Source: JABMOV01 sp964344305 (lineage in GTDB: Bacteria > Fidelibacterota > Marinisomatia > Marinisomatales > JABMOV01). From it: a DNA stretch of 64,000 nt. Positions 9,192 through 17,066 of the stretch are shown here, one piece after another. The stretch is taken from assembly GCA_964344305.1 (NCBI GenBank), contig CAYFMT010000004.1:62001-126000 (forward strand), in the 5' to 3' direction. The notes beneath the pieces were generated by a model. The model did not search any database. It worked only from the letters and a program-made list of their open reading frames with translations, and was not told the DNA's origin. The translations under genes and the position numbers were made by a program. How positions within the stretch are numbered: position 1 is the stretch's first letter; each line of letters starts with the position of its first letter.

Positions 9192-9289
9192 GCTCAGTTT
9201 TGGTTAAACAATCATTGGAAAAAGACTATTCTCAAGTGAAGAACCTGGCGAAATTAGTCATCACTTTCACCAATAGAAATGCATATTAA

Positions 9290-11065
9290 ATGAAGCACAT
9301 ATTCCTTACGATTATAGTTACTGCAACGTGGATTTCAGGTCAATCCTATTCAATAGAATCAATTTTTAATACCATGATTTCTCAACGAGATTCCTCGCAA
9401 ATGCTTTTTGTGGTTCATCCGGATGATTCCTCCACCATGAATGCTGCCTCTTTCCGGTTTGGTGCCTGGGTTCGGGACACAAGTGCCAGGGTAACAGTGC
9501 AAGGGAGGGATGTGCAAGTATGGCCCAGTGGAGCCGTGGCGGACAAGATCACGCTGGAAGAGGGTTGGAACACGATACCATTTTTTGTAGAGTCCTCATC
9601 AGGTATCGAAGAGACACTGATTCGAGTATTTCGTCCAGCATCCCTTGTTACACCGGATAAAATCCCAACCAGGATTCTGGATACACTTATGACTCCTTCT
9701 GTGAACCAGGCATACTATGGGGAGAATGAAATCCACGTGAGTTTTCGTGGTTCTCCCGGAGGTCGGGCATCGTTTCATATTTCTGGACTAACACCAGAGC
9801 CTTTACCCATGAAAGAAACAGGAGTGGGCCGTTATTCGGGTGTATACAGAGTGAAAAGTACGGACAAGGTAACGAGCAAGCCGGTTGAATTCCGATTAAA
9901 GGGTGAAAAAGGTAGAACGAAGAAACGAAACTCCCAGGGTCGCATTACGGTAATCCCTGATCATCAACCCCGCATTGCAAAAACGACGAGTGAACATACG
10001 TTGGTCTATTATGGATTTGGAGGTGAAATCTTTATGGACCTACAACCGGGGATTGAATTGGAGTTGAAGGCAGATCTCGGTACCTGGTGCAAGGTTGAAG
10101 CCGGTTCCGGTCATTCAGGCTACGTACGTAAACGGGATGTGAGTTTCCTTCCTGCAGGTGAAACATTGGATAAGGCCTCCATGTATGGTATCACATCAGA
10201 CGAAGATACAAACTGGGTCTACATCAATTTCAACATCACAGGGAATGTCCCATTTGATATCACCCATCATCTTGATCCAAACCGAATCCGATTAACTTTT
10301 TTCAGGACGCATTTTCAAAATGAGTGGTCCGAATATCCAGAAAATCATGATGTATTGGATTATTTTGACTGGAGGCAAATCCAGGATGGTGAGCTGCAGT
10401 TTGATTTCATATTGAAATTGGATCAATCCTGGGGATTTTATGGAAAATACATTGGGTCCCGATTCCAGTTGGCCATAAGGAAACCACCAGTAGTCAGGAA
10501 GGAAAAACCATTTGATGGACTTCGAATTGCCATAGACGCAGGTCATGGGGGTGACCAAAAGGGAGCACTGGGTGCTACAGGACTCATGGAAAAAGATGCC
10601 AATCTTGTGTATTCATATTTTCTTAAGGACATCCTTGAGAAAGAAGGCGCTACCATCGTTATGACGCGACCCGATGACAAGACTATGGGTCTGCAGGAAC
10701 GAATGGATATTGCTGTAGAAGAAAACGCCCAGTTATTCCTTTGGATGCACAATAATTCTACAGGAATTGGTCGGCATCCAGAGGATATCAAAGGAACCAG
10801 CACATTTTTTACGCCTCTTCAGAGCAAGGATTTTGCCAAATCAATATACCCATATTTAAAGGACCTGGATTTGTATCCAGAGGGATTCATTCATCGATCC
10901 TATTTCATGACGCGACAGACATTCATGCCGGTGATTTTGGTAGAGGGAGCATTTTTATCCCATCCTGAAGATGAGATGTATCTATTGCAGGATGAAAATC
11001 TATTGGACCTTGCAAACGCCGTCGCTGATGGGCTCAGAGAACAATTAGAAAAACTGGAAAAATAA
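9290..11065 (+). CDS. N-acetylmuramoyl-L-alanine amidase (Amidase_3) with SH3-like domain
   Basis: Cleaves the amide bond between muramic acid and the stem peptide of peptidoglycan. The 591-residue protein has a signal peptide ending WISG before Gln. A middle SH3-like segment lies near 240-290 (LGTWCKVEAGSGHSGYVRK), and the Amidase_3 catalytic domain at about 405-590. Zinc ligands and the catalytic Glu are visible: His in IAIDAGHGG, Glu in GLMEKDANL, His in LFLWMHNN and Glu in VILVEGAFLSHPEDE. It is divergent from the glycyl-radical gene across 98 bases. It is probably periplasmic and acts in cell division or wall turnover. Confidence 0.92.
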   Translation: MKHIFLTIIVTATWISGQSYSIESIFNTMISQRDSSQMLFVVHPDDSSTMNAASFRFGAWVRDTSARVTVQGRDVQVWPSGAVADKITLEEGWNTIPFFVESSSGIEETLIRVFRPASLVTPDKIPTRILDTLMTPSVNQAYYGENEIHVSFRGSPGGRASFHISGLTPEPLPMKETGVGRYSGVYRVKSTDKVTSKPVEFRLKGEKGRTKKRNSQGRITVIPDHQPRIAKTTSEHTLVYYGFGGEIFMDLQPGIELELKADLGTWCKVEAGSGHSGYVRKRDVSFLPAGETLDKASMYGITSDEDTNWVYINFNITGNVPFDITHHLDPNRIRLTFFRTHFQNEWSEYPENHDVLDYFDWRQIQDGELQFDFILKLDQSWGFYGKYIGSRFQLAIRKPPVVRKEKPFDGLRIAIDAGHGGDQKGALGATGLMEKDANLVYSYFLKDILEKEGATIVMTRPDDKTMGLQERMDIAVEENAQLFLWMHNNSTGIGRHPEDIKGTSTFFTPLQSKDFAKSIYPYLKDLDLYPEGFIHRSYFMTRQTFMPVILVEGAFLSHPEDEMYLLQDENLLDLANAVADGLREQLEKLEK

Positions 11066-11198
11066 CTGTGAATCGATTCTGACCCCTGAAATCTGTTTAG
11101 GGTTAACTGTTTCAGTAACCATTCTTTTCACAGCCCATCTATTTTTTTAAAATTCACCCCATTTTTTAATTCAAAAATCAAAAAGAGGAGACGTAGGT

Positions 11199-13064
11199 AT
11201 GTCGAAACATCAGTTTCAAACTGAAGTCACACAATTACTGCATCTTATTATTCACAGTTTATATTCTCACAAAGAAATTTTCCTGCGAGAGGTTGTGTCC
11301 AATTCATCCGATGCTCTGGATAAATTGAAATATCTCACCATTACAGATGATGCTTTTAAATCCATGAAATTCGATCCGAAAATCAATATTTCATTTGCTG
11401 AGGGAGATGAAAAACGTATTGAGATTTCAGACAATGGCATTGGAATGAATGAAGAAGACCTGGTTGAAAACCTGGGAACTATTGCGCGATCAGGGACGAA
11501 ATCCTTCCTGAGTAATCTAACAGGGGATGATAAAAAGGACTCGAATCTCATTGGACAGTTTGGCGTGGGCTTCTATTCGTCTTTTATGGTGGCGGACAAG
11601 GTGGAAGTGGTGACCAGAAAAGCAGGTGAAGAAGAGGCATATCGATGGGTGAGCGACGGTAAGGGTGACTACGAGATTTCGAAAGATGTTAGGGGTGAGC
11701 AGGGAACTACCGTCATCCTTCATTTAAATGAAAATGGGAATGAATTTGCCAATCGCTGGCAGATTCAGGAAACCATCAAGAAATATTCCAACCATATCGC
11801 ATTTCCCATTTTCCTCCATTACATGGATACGGAATACGATAAGGACGGTAAGGAAAAAGGAAAAACGCCAAAAACAGATCAGATCAATGCGGCTTCGGCA
11901 TTCTGGAAAAGGCCAAAAAGTGAAGTGAAGAAGAAAGAATACAGTGAATTCTACAAATCCATTTCGAATGATTTTGATGATCCACTTCACTATGTTCACA
12001 CGCAGGCTGAAGGAACGCTGGATTATACCACACTGTTTTTTATCCCGAAAAAAGCCCCAATGGATTTGTACTATGCCGAATACAAACCCGGTGTCAAACT
12101 GTATGTAAAACGTGTTTTTATTACAGATGACGACAAGGAACTACTCCCTACCTGGCTCAGGTTTGTGAAAGGTGTTATAGATTCTGAAGATCTACCACTG
12201 AATGTGAGCAGGGAAATTCTCCAACAGAACCGTATCCTTGCCAAGATCAAAAATAATTCGGTGAAGAAAATTATTTCAGAATTGAAGGACATGACCAAGG
12301 ACAGTAAAAACTATCTTGAGTTCTGGAAGGAATTTGGCAGACCCATTAAGGAAGGCGTTTACCAGGATCACGAAAACAAGGAAGCCCTCCTTGACCTGAT
12401 GCGGTTTAAATCCGTTAAATCCGATGGCTATACGTCATTTGCAGACTATGTAGATGGCATGAAAGAAGACCAGAAGCATATCTATTTTATCACCGGTGAA
12501 AATGAAGAGGCCCTTCGGTATTCACCACTATTGGAACTGTACAAAAACAAGGACATGGATGTGCTCATCCTGGATGATGAAATTGATGATATTATCATGA
12601 CATCCATTCCAAAGTACAAAGAATGGGATTTGAAATCTGTTAATCGCAGTGATGCAGCAGAGGAATTAAAATCTGATGAGGATAAAAAGGATGAGGATGA
12701 TCTCAAGCCGGTCATCAAGAAAATCAAGAAAGTGCTGGGGGACAAAGTAAAGGATGTGGTGGCATCGACTCGTCTCAGCGATTCTCCGTCATGTATCGTG
12801 GCGGATTCAAATGATCCAACGGCCCAGGTGCAGGAAATGCTGAAGGCCATGGGTCAGGCTCCAACTGAAGATATTAAACCCATCCTGGAGATCAACCCAA
12901 AGCACCCTATTGTGAAAAAACTGACAGACATGCGGAAAACAAAAGCATTTGATGACACATGTTTCTTACTGTTAGAGCAGGCGTTATTGATTGAAGGTGT
13001 GAAACTTGAGAATCCTGCTGATTTTGTTAAGCGTATGAATGCGGTCATGGAGCGAGCGTTGTAA
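11199..13064 (+). CDS. htpG: Molecular chaperone HtpG (Hsp90 family)
   Basis: ATP-dependent cytoplasmic chaperone of 621 residues, normal length. N-terminal GHKL ATPase motifs are clear: NSSDALDKLKYL, DNGIGMNEEDL, GTIARSGTKSF and IGQFGVGFYSSFMV. The middle domain has the catalytic-loop arginine in LPLNVSREILQQN. A GAGGAG ribosome-binding site lies about 11 bases before the ATG. No CIRCE-type inverted repeat is visible upstream, so heat regulation, if any, is by other means. It appears to be a single-gene unit, followed by a weak terminator. Confidence 0.97.
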   Translation: MSKHQFQTEVTQLLHLIIHSLYSHKEIFLREVVSNSSDALDKLKYLTITDDAFKSMKFDPKINISFAEGDEKRIEISDNGIGMNEEDLVENLGTIARSGTKSFLSNLTGDDKKDSNLIGQFGVGFYSSFMVADKVEVVTRKAGEEEAYRWVSDGKGDYEISKDVRGEQGTTVILHLNENGNEFANRWQIQETIKKYSNHIAFPIFLHYMDTEYDKDGKEKGKTPKTDQINAASAFWKRPKSEVKKKEYSEFYKSISNDFDDPLHYVHTQAEGTLDYTTLFFIPKKAPMDLYYAEYKPGVKLYVKRVFITDDDKELLPTWLRFVKGVIDSEDLPLNVSREILQQNRILAKIKNNSVKKIISELKDMTKDSKNYLEFWKEFGRPIKEGVYQDHENKEALLDLMRFKSVKSDGYTSFADYVDGMKEDQKHIYFITGENEEALRYSPLLELYKNKDMDVLILDDEIDDIIMTSIPKYKEWDLKSVNRSDAAEELKSDEDKKDEDDLKPVIKKIKKVLGDKVKDVVASTRLSDSPSCIVADSNDPTAQVQEMLKAMGQAPTEDIKPILEINPKHPIVKKLTDMRKTKAFDDTCFLLLEQALLIEGVKLENPADFVKRMNAVMERAL

Positions 13065-13077
13065 ATCCTTGGGGCAA

Positions 13078-13109
13078 AGCCCTGGCAGACATGTTGGGGC
13101 TGATTTTTT
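13078..13109 (+). terminator. Weak intrinsic terminator after htpG
   Basis: AGCCC (13078-13082) can pair with GGGCT (13097-13101), followed by six T (13104-13109). The 5-bp stem and 14-base loop make it weak, but its position 14 bases past the htpG stop fits. Confidence 0.4.
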
Positions 13110-13560
13110 ATGGTGTTCAGGTGTGAAAGTGTTATTGTGCTATGTTGAATTTAAATCGTTGCTAATTATTAGTTGGAGCTAGTTAGTCCCCGAACTCATT
13201 GAACTCGGCTGTATTTCCAAATACTAGCGATCAATACATTCTATGCACAAGTTTCCGCTATAAATAAGTCACTTTTCTATACCCCTGTATTGTCATTTAT
13301 TACTATGTGAGACATCTACATTTTTCTACCTTTTAAACGTTTCTAAAAAACAACTTTGTCCCTACACCGCGATGCAGAGTAACGAGATGAAAAGGTCCCT
13401 TCAGGCTGGCAAAGACGACTGTCAGCCAATCACTGGCATCCAGACCACAACCTTAATCCCAGAGGAATGCAAATGTATTATTCAAGCAGGCTAGACCTGA
13501 TGGGAAAATAAATAGGATAATATTATCTTATTATCTTGACAAGGCAAATTTCACCTCATA

Positions 13561-13609
13561 ATTTCTGCGCCTGCAATTGCAGAAATTCTGTAATGGTCAT
13601 TGCAGAATT
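13561..13609 (+). promoter_or_regulatory. Double-dyad operator ahead of the MerR/sulfur operon
   Basis: Two inverted repeats share the theme TTCTGCAAT/ATTGCAGAA. The first pairs ATTTCTGC (13561-13568) with GCAGAAAT (13579-13586) and contains the perfect palindrome CTGCAATTGCAG (13571-13582). The second pairs 13584-13595 with 13598-13609, 12-base arms with one G-T mismatch and a 2-base spacer. They lie 20 to 70 bases downstream of a TTGACA box (13536-13541) and 37 bases before the MerR start. Autoregulation by the MerR protein is the simplest inference; the exact -10 box is unclear. Confidence 0.6.
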
Positions 13610-13646
13610 ATAAAGATTGTGAACACAGTAAAAGAAAACTGCATTA

Positions 13647-14120
13647 ATGAGTGAAGCGAAAAAACTGGACAATACAACACCTGTTTACCCCTTGCGGGTT
13701 GCAGCTGAACTCACAAATACATCTGTATATACACTTCGTCAATATGTCGATCTGGGATTAATCCTACCACACAAGACAAAGACAAACAGACGACTATACT
13801 CGCAGGCGGATATTCACCGAATTCATTGCATTCGCAAATACCTGGATGACTATGGTTTAAATATCGCAGGAATCAAAGCCATGTTCGCCCAGGTGCCCTG
13901 CTGGTTGATAAGACCATGCACAAATGAAGACAGAGAAAATTGCGGTGCTTATACCATATCTCATGTCCCTTGCTGGCAAGTTGAAAACAAGGGGCCAGAA
14001 TGTGAAAACGAGGATTGTCGGACCTGCAATGTCTACCAGCTACCTGGACAATGTGTTGATGTTAAATCCATTTTTAAAATGATTGAAAATTCAAACCAAA
14101 TATCGGAGAACGGACAATGA
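13647..14120 (+). CDS. MerR-family regulator with Cys-rich C-terminal domain
   Basis: A 157-residue protein. Residues about 15-80 form the MerR winged-helix DNA-binding domain (LRVAAELTNTSVYTLRQYV, then a RRLYSQADIHRIHCIRKYL wing and helix). The C-terminal half is unusual, with about nine cysteines between residues 90 and 137 (for example CWLIRPC, NCGAY, CENEDCRTC). These suggest a metal, Fe-S or thiol/persulfide sensor, which I infer. It overlaps the flavoprotein gene by 4 bases (ATGA) and lies just below a double dyad, so it probably controls this operon in response to sulfur species or redox state. Confidence 0.85.
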   Translation: MSEAKKLDNTTPVYPLRVAAELTNTSVYTLRQYVDLGLILPHKTKTNRRLYSQADIHRIHCIRKYLDDYGLNIAGIKAMFAQVPCWLIRPCTNEDRENCGAYTISHVPCWQVENKGPECENEDCRTCNVYQLPGQCVDVKSIFKMIENSNQISENGQ

Positions 14121-15346
14121 AGAAACTAGTCATTCTGGGAGCGGGGACTGCCGGAACTATGATGCTGAATAAACTTGAACTAGTCCTTGATAAGGATGAA
14201 TGGTACATTACAATAGTTGATCAATATGAAACGCATTACTACCAACCAGGTTTTCTTTTTATACCGTTCGGGATTTATTCACGCGGTGATGTCATTAAGC
14301 CAAAGCGTGATTTCTTCCCAACTGGCATTGAAGCAATACAGTCGAATATCGACTTAATTGAACCGGATGAGAACCGAGTCAAACTTGAAAACGGTACGGT
14401 ATTATCCTACGATTATCTCATCATTGCAACAGGATCAAAGATTAATCCCGGTGAAATTGAAGGAATGAAAGAAGATCAATGGCACAAGAATATATTTGAT
14501 TTCTATACCATCGAAGGTGCCACCGCCCTGGCAAAATTCCTGAAATACTGGGAAGGTGGAAAGATGGTCTTGAATATTGCGGAAATGCCAATAAAATGTC
14601 CGGTAGCTCCCCTGGAGTTCGTTTTTCTGGCCGACTGGTGGTTTACGGAGCAGGGAATACGAGACAAGGTGGATATCGAATTCGTCACACCACTTCCTGG
14701 CGCGTTTACCAAACCGAAAGCATCACAGGTCTTTGGCGATTTCCTTGACAAAAAAAATATCAAACTCACACCTGATTTCAACATTGCCCGTGTGGATCAT
14801 GAGAACAACAAAATTGTTTCCTGGGAAGAATCAGAAGTGGAATATGACCTGCTCGTCACCATTCCCACCAATATGGGTGATGATGTCATTGAACGATCAG
14901 GTATGGGAGACGAGTTGAATTTTATACCGACGGACAAGCACACGCTTGTGTCCGATAAATGGGACAATGTCTTTGTCATTGGTGACGCCACCAATCTCCC
15001 AAGTTCCAAAGCAGGTTCTGTGGCTCATTTTCAAGCGGATATCCTGTTTGAAAATTTCCTCAGTGCCATCGATGGTCGCCCACTAAAAGCAAAGTTTGAC
15101 GGACATGCGAACTGCTACATCGAGTCGGGTTTTGGTAAGGGAATCCTCATTGATTTCAATTATGACACCGAACCGTTACCGGGGAAATTCCCGTTACCGG
15201 GTGTGGGTCCATTTTCCCTGCTGGAAGAAACCAAAATGAACCATTATGGGAAAATGATGTTCCGCTGGATGTACTGGAACCTGTTGCTCAAAGGAGCAGA
15301 ACTCCCTATCGAATCGGAAATGCTCATGGCAGGAAAGAGGGCGTAA
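14117..15346 (+). CDS. Sulfide:quinone oxidoreductase-like flavoprotein
   Basis: A 409-residue FAD-dependent disulfide-reductase-family protein. It has an N-terminal GxGxAG dinucleotide motif (VILGAGTAGTMM), the ATG motif in YDYLIIATGSK and the FAD-binding VFVIGDATNLP. Cys161 in IKCPVAPLEF matches a catalytic Cys region of sulfide:quinone oxidoreductases. The only other Cys is Cys333 (HANCYIESGFG). The C-terminus is rich in aromatic and hydrophobic residues (MMFRWMYWNLLLKG), like the membrane-anchoring helices of SQR. It likely passes electrons from sulfide or a protein-bound persulfide to quinone. The neighbouring sulfur-carrier genes support this; the exact substrate is uncertain. Confidence 0.85.
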   Translation: MKKLVILGAGTAGTMMLNKLELVLDKDEWYITIVDQYETHYYQPGFLFIPFGIYSRGDVIKPKRDFFPTGIEAIQSNIDLIEPDENRVKLENGTVLSYDYLIIATGSKINPGEIEGMKEDQWHKNIFDFYTIEGATALAKFLKYWEGGKMVLNIAEMPIKCPVAPLEFVFLADWWFTEQGIRDKVDIEFVTPLPGAFTKPKASQVFGDFLDKKNIKLTPDFNIARVDHENNKIVSWEESEVEYDLLVTIPTNMGDDVIERSGMGDELNFIPTDKHTLVSDKWDNVFVIGDATNLPSSKAGSVAHFQADILFENFLSAIDGRPLKAKFDGHANCYIESGFGKGILIDFNYDTEPLPGKFPLPGVGPFSLLEETKMNHYGKMMFRWMYWNLLLKGAELPIESEMLMAGKRA

Positions 15347-15347
15347 C

Positions 15348-16040
15348 ATGGCCACTGACATGATAGCCGCTCAATTGACGGACATTCAGGCCAAACTGGA
15401 TGCCATATCAGCTGAGCTGGATGTGCAGCGGAGACAACGACAGGAGATTCAGGAACTGAAAGATGATATTTCCATCATTGCAAAGGATGTGTTCCAAACC
15501 GCTGTTGTCGAGCTGGAAGATGTGGCTCCATTTGTACAGACCGGAGATTTCATCTACCTTGTTAAAAAACTCATGCGAAACACCAATAACATCATTGGAA
15601 TGATGGAGAAACTGGAAAGCACAGTTGATTTTATCCAGGATGCCGGTCCCATTGGACAACAGGTCTTTAAAGATGCCCTGTACAAGATGGATGAGTTTGA
15701 TCGAAAAGGGTACTTTGAATTCTTTACTGAATTGACGCGTGTGCTGGACAATGTGGTAGATCACTTTTCTGTGGAAGATGTCCGTCTCCTGGCAGAAAAT
15801 GTGGTGACTATTCTGGAGACAGTAAAAGACTTAACCCAGCCGGATATGCTGAAAGCAATTAATAATGCTGTTCAGGTATATCGGCATATTGATTTGGAAG
15901 GCGTGGATGAAGTATCCGTCTTCAAAGCAATGAAGGAGATGAATTCTCCTGAAGTGAAGCGGGGAATTGGTTTCCTCATGGCGTTTATCAAAAATATCGC
16001 CCACGCTTCAGAACAATCAAAAGAACAAATAAAGGAGTAA
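15348..16040 (+). CDS. DUF1641 protein
   Basis: A 230-residue, mostly helical protein with a coiled-coil N-terminus (about 8-45) and a DUF1641-like core (VAPFVQTGDFIYLVKKLM, then a hydrophobic C-terminal GIGFLMAFIKNIA). DUF1641 proteins are often encoded beside SQR-like flavoproteins or formate dehydrogenase subunits, and their biochemical role is unknown. It begins 1 base after the flavoprotein stop. I infer a partner or membrane-docking role for the flavoprotein. Confidence 0.8.
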   Translation: MATDMIAAQLTDIQAKLDAISAELDVQRRQRQEIQELKDDISIIAKDVFQTAVVELEDVAPFVQTGDFIYLVKKLMRNTNNIIGMMEKLESTVDFIQDAGPIGQQVFKDALYKMDEFDRKGYFEFFTELTRVLDNVVDHFSVEDVRLLAENVVTILETVKDLTQPDMLKAINNAVQVYRHIDLEGVDEVSVFKAMKEMNSPEVKRGIGFLMAFIKNIAHASEQSKEQIKE

Positions 16041-16043
16041 ATC

Positions 16044-16361
16044 ATGGCAAGCAGAGAAATTGCCGGAGTATCCGTTGAATTCGATGACGATAATTTTATG
16101 GCGGACCATACAGCATGGACCGAATCCATCGCCGCTGAATTAGCAAAAGAAGAAGGCATCGATGAACTTACACCACGTCACATGGAAGTGGTACAGTACT
16201 TCCGCAGTGAATTTGAATCCAACGGTACCGCACCATCCATCAGGAAACTGAACAAGTCCGGTGTTGTGCCAACAAAAGAACTGTATCAATTGTTTCCCGG
16301 GGGACCTGCAAAAAAAGCCGCACGAATTGCCGGTTTGAAAAAACCCCAGGGATGTGTATAA
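16044..16361 (+). CDS. TusE/DsrC-family sulfur carrier (single-cysteine type)
   Basis: A 105-residue protein with the DsrC fold signature: DDNFMADHTAWTESIA, LTPRHMEVVQYFR, and the flexible arm ending GLKKPQGCV. Cys104 is the penultimate residue (Cys A). The second DsrC cysteine, expected 11 residues before it, is Ala93, so it cannot form the DsrC intramolecular disulfide. It therefore resembles TusE or DsrC-like carriers that bind persulfide on one Cys. It is 3 bases after the DUF1641 gene. It probably exchanges sulfur with the DsrE2-like protein downstream. Confidence 0.88.
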   Translation: MASREIAGVSVEFDDDNFMADHTAWTESIAAELAKEEGIDELTPRHMEVVQYFRSEFESNGTAPSIRKLNKSGVVPTKELYQLFPGGPAKKAARIAGLKKPQGCV

Positions 16362-16376
16362 ATCCAGGAGATGAAC

Positions 16377-16895
16377 ATGACAGATCAAAAACCTGAACCA
16401 ATCAAAAAAGTATCCATCATCTGTGCTCATGGGGGACTGGATGAAGTATACCCTGCTCTCATTATGGCAAATGGTGCCCGCATGGAAGGCATGGAAGCAT
16501 CCATTTTCTTTACCTTTTTCGGATTGAATGCCATTATGAAAAAAATGGTAGATAACCTGAAAGTAGCCACTGTGGGTAATCCATCCCTGAACCTGGCTAT
16601 GCCCATGATGAAAATGCCTATTACCGCACCATTCCCTACTTTGATGGGAGCCATTCCAGGTGTATCCAACATGGCAACCTGGATGATGAAAAATGAAATG
16701 GAAAAACTGGACATTCCTGAAGTGGGTGAATTCCTGGAAATGATTACAGACGCTGGTGGACACATTTATGCCTGCAAACTCGCCATGGATATGTTCAAAC
16801 TCACTAAAGATGACCTGGTGGATTCAGTGGAAGAAGTCCTCACTGTTGGGGAGTTCTACGAAAAATCTGCAGGTGCATCCATCATCTTTACTTAG
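16377..16895 (+). CDS. DsrE2-like (DsrE/DsrF/DrsH superfamily) sulfur-transfer protein
   Basis: About 172 residues. The N-terminal VSIICAHGGLDEVYPALIMANGA and FFTFFGLNAIMKK segments and the C-terminal Cys in GGHIYACKLAMDMF match the DsrE2 group, which carries sulfane sulfur on the conserved Cys and has a hydrophobic middle segment (about 80-110). An ATG at 16371 is in frame, but AGGAG at 16366-16370 abuts it; 16377 gives a 6-base spacing and is preferred. It is last in the MerR-SQR-DUF1641-TusE-DsrE2 operon. Likely role: cytoplasmic sulfur relay. Confidence 0.85.
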   Translation: MTDQKPEPIKKVSIICAHGGLDEVYPALIMANGARMEGMEASIFFTFFGLNAIMKKMVDNLKVATVGNPSLNLAMPMMKMPITAPFPTLMGAIPGVSNMATWMMKNEMEKLDIPEVGEFLEMITDAGGHIYACKLAMDMFKLTKDDLVDSVEEVLTVGEFYEKSAGASIIFT

Positions 16896-16920
16896 TCTAA
16901 ACAACTGTATTCGATCTTAT

Positions 16921-16990
16921 GGCTGGTTATTTTGCATGATGTAACCAGCCAATCCCTACCGGGATGGTGAGTCCATGTAATCCATCCCGG
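16921..16990 (+). terminator. Tandem hairpins ending the sulfur operon
   Basis: GGCTGGTTA (16921-16929) pairs perfectly with TAACCAGCC (16942-16950). CCGGGATGG (16959-16967) pairs perfectly with CCATCCCGG (16982-16990). Neither has a T-tract, so they may act as Rho-dependent pause sites or 3'-end stabilisers rather than intrinsic terminators. Confidence 0.45.
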
Positions 16991-17066
16991 GTATGCGTAA
17001 ACTACCTCCTGATTTTGATCTGAATTCTGTTAAACAAGAATAACAGGATTGGCTATGGAGATTCGC

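Larger units (their letters stand above)
13065..13646. other. Long noncoding region between htpG and the sulfur operon
   Basis: These 582 bases hold no convincing gene. They contain a weak htpG terminator (13078-13109), an AT-rich stretch, and a candidate structured RNA segment. The segment has an 8-bp stem (13404-13411 with 13420-13427, one G-U pair) beside a CTGG/CCAG hairpin (13433-13443), enclosed by GGTC 13394-13397 and GACC 13443-13446. Then come a TTGACA-like box at 13536-13541 and two dyads at 13561-13609. I matched the structured part to no riboswitch class I know. Confidence 0.6.

Noticed and set aside
11066..11198. CIRCE or other heat-shock operator before htpG
   Set aside because: No TTAGCACTC-type inverted repeat is present; only a short CTGAAA/TTTCAG pairing that I judge as chance.
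13240..13560. Known riboswitch (B12, SAM, c-di-GMP, fluoride) before the sulfur operon
   Set aside because: No conserved core sequence of these classes is visible.
16140..16763. Minus-strand open frame of about 207 codons opposite the TusE/DsrE2 genes
   Set aside because: It is His- and Phe-rich shadow of two well-supported genes on the other strand, with no family signature.
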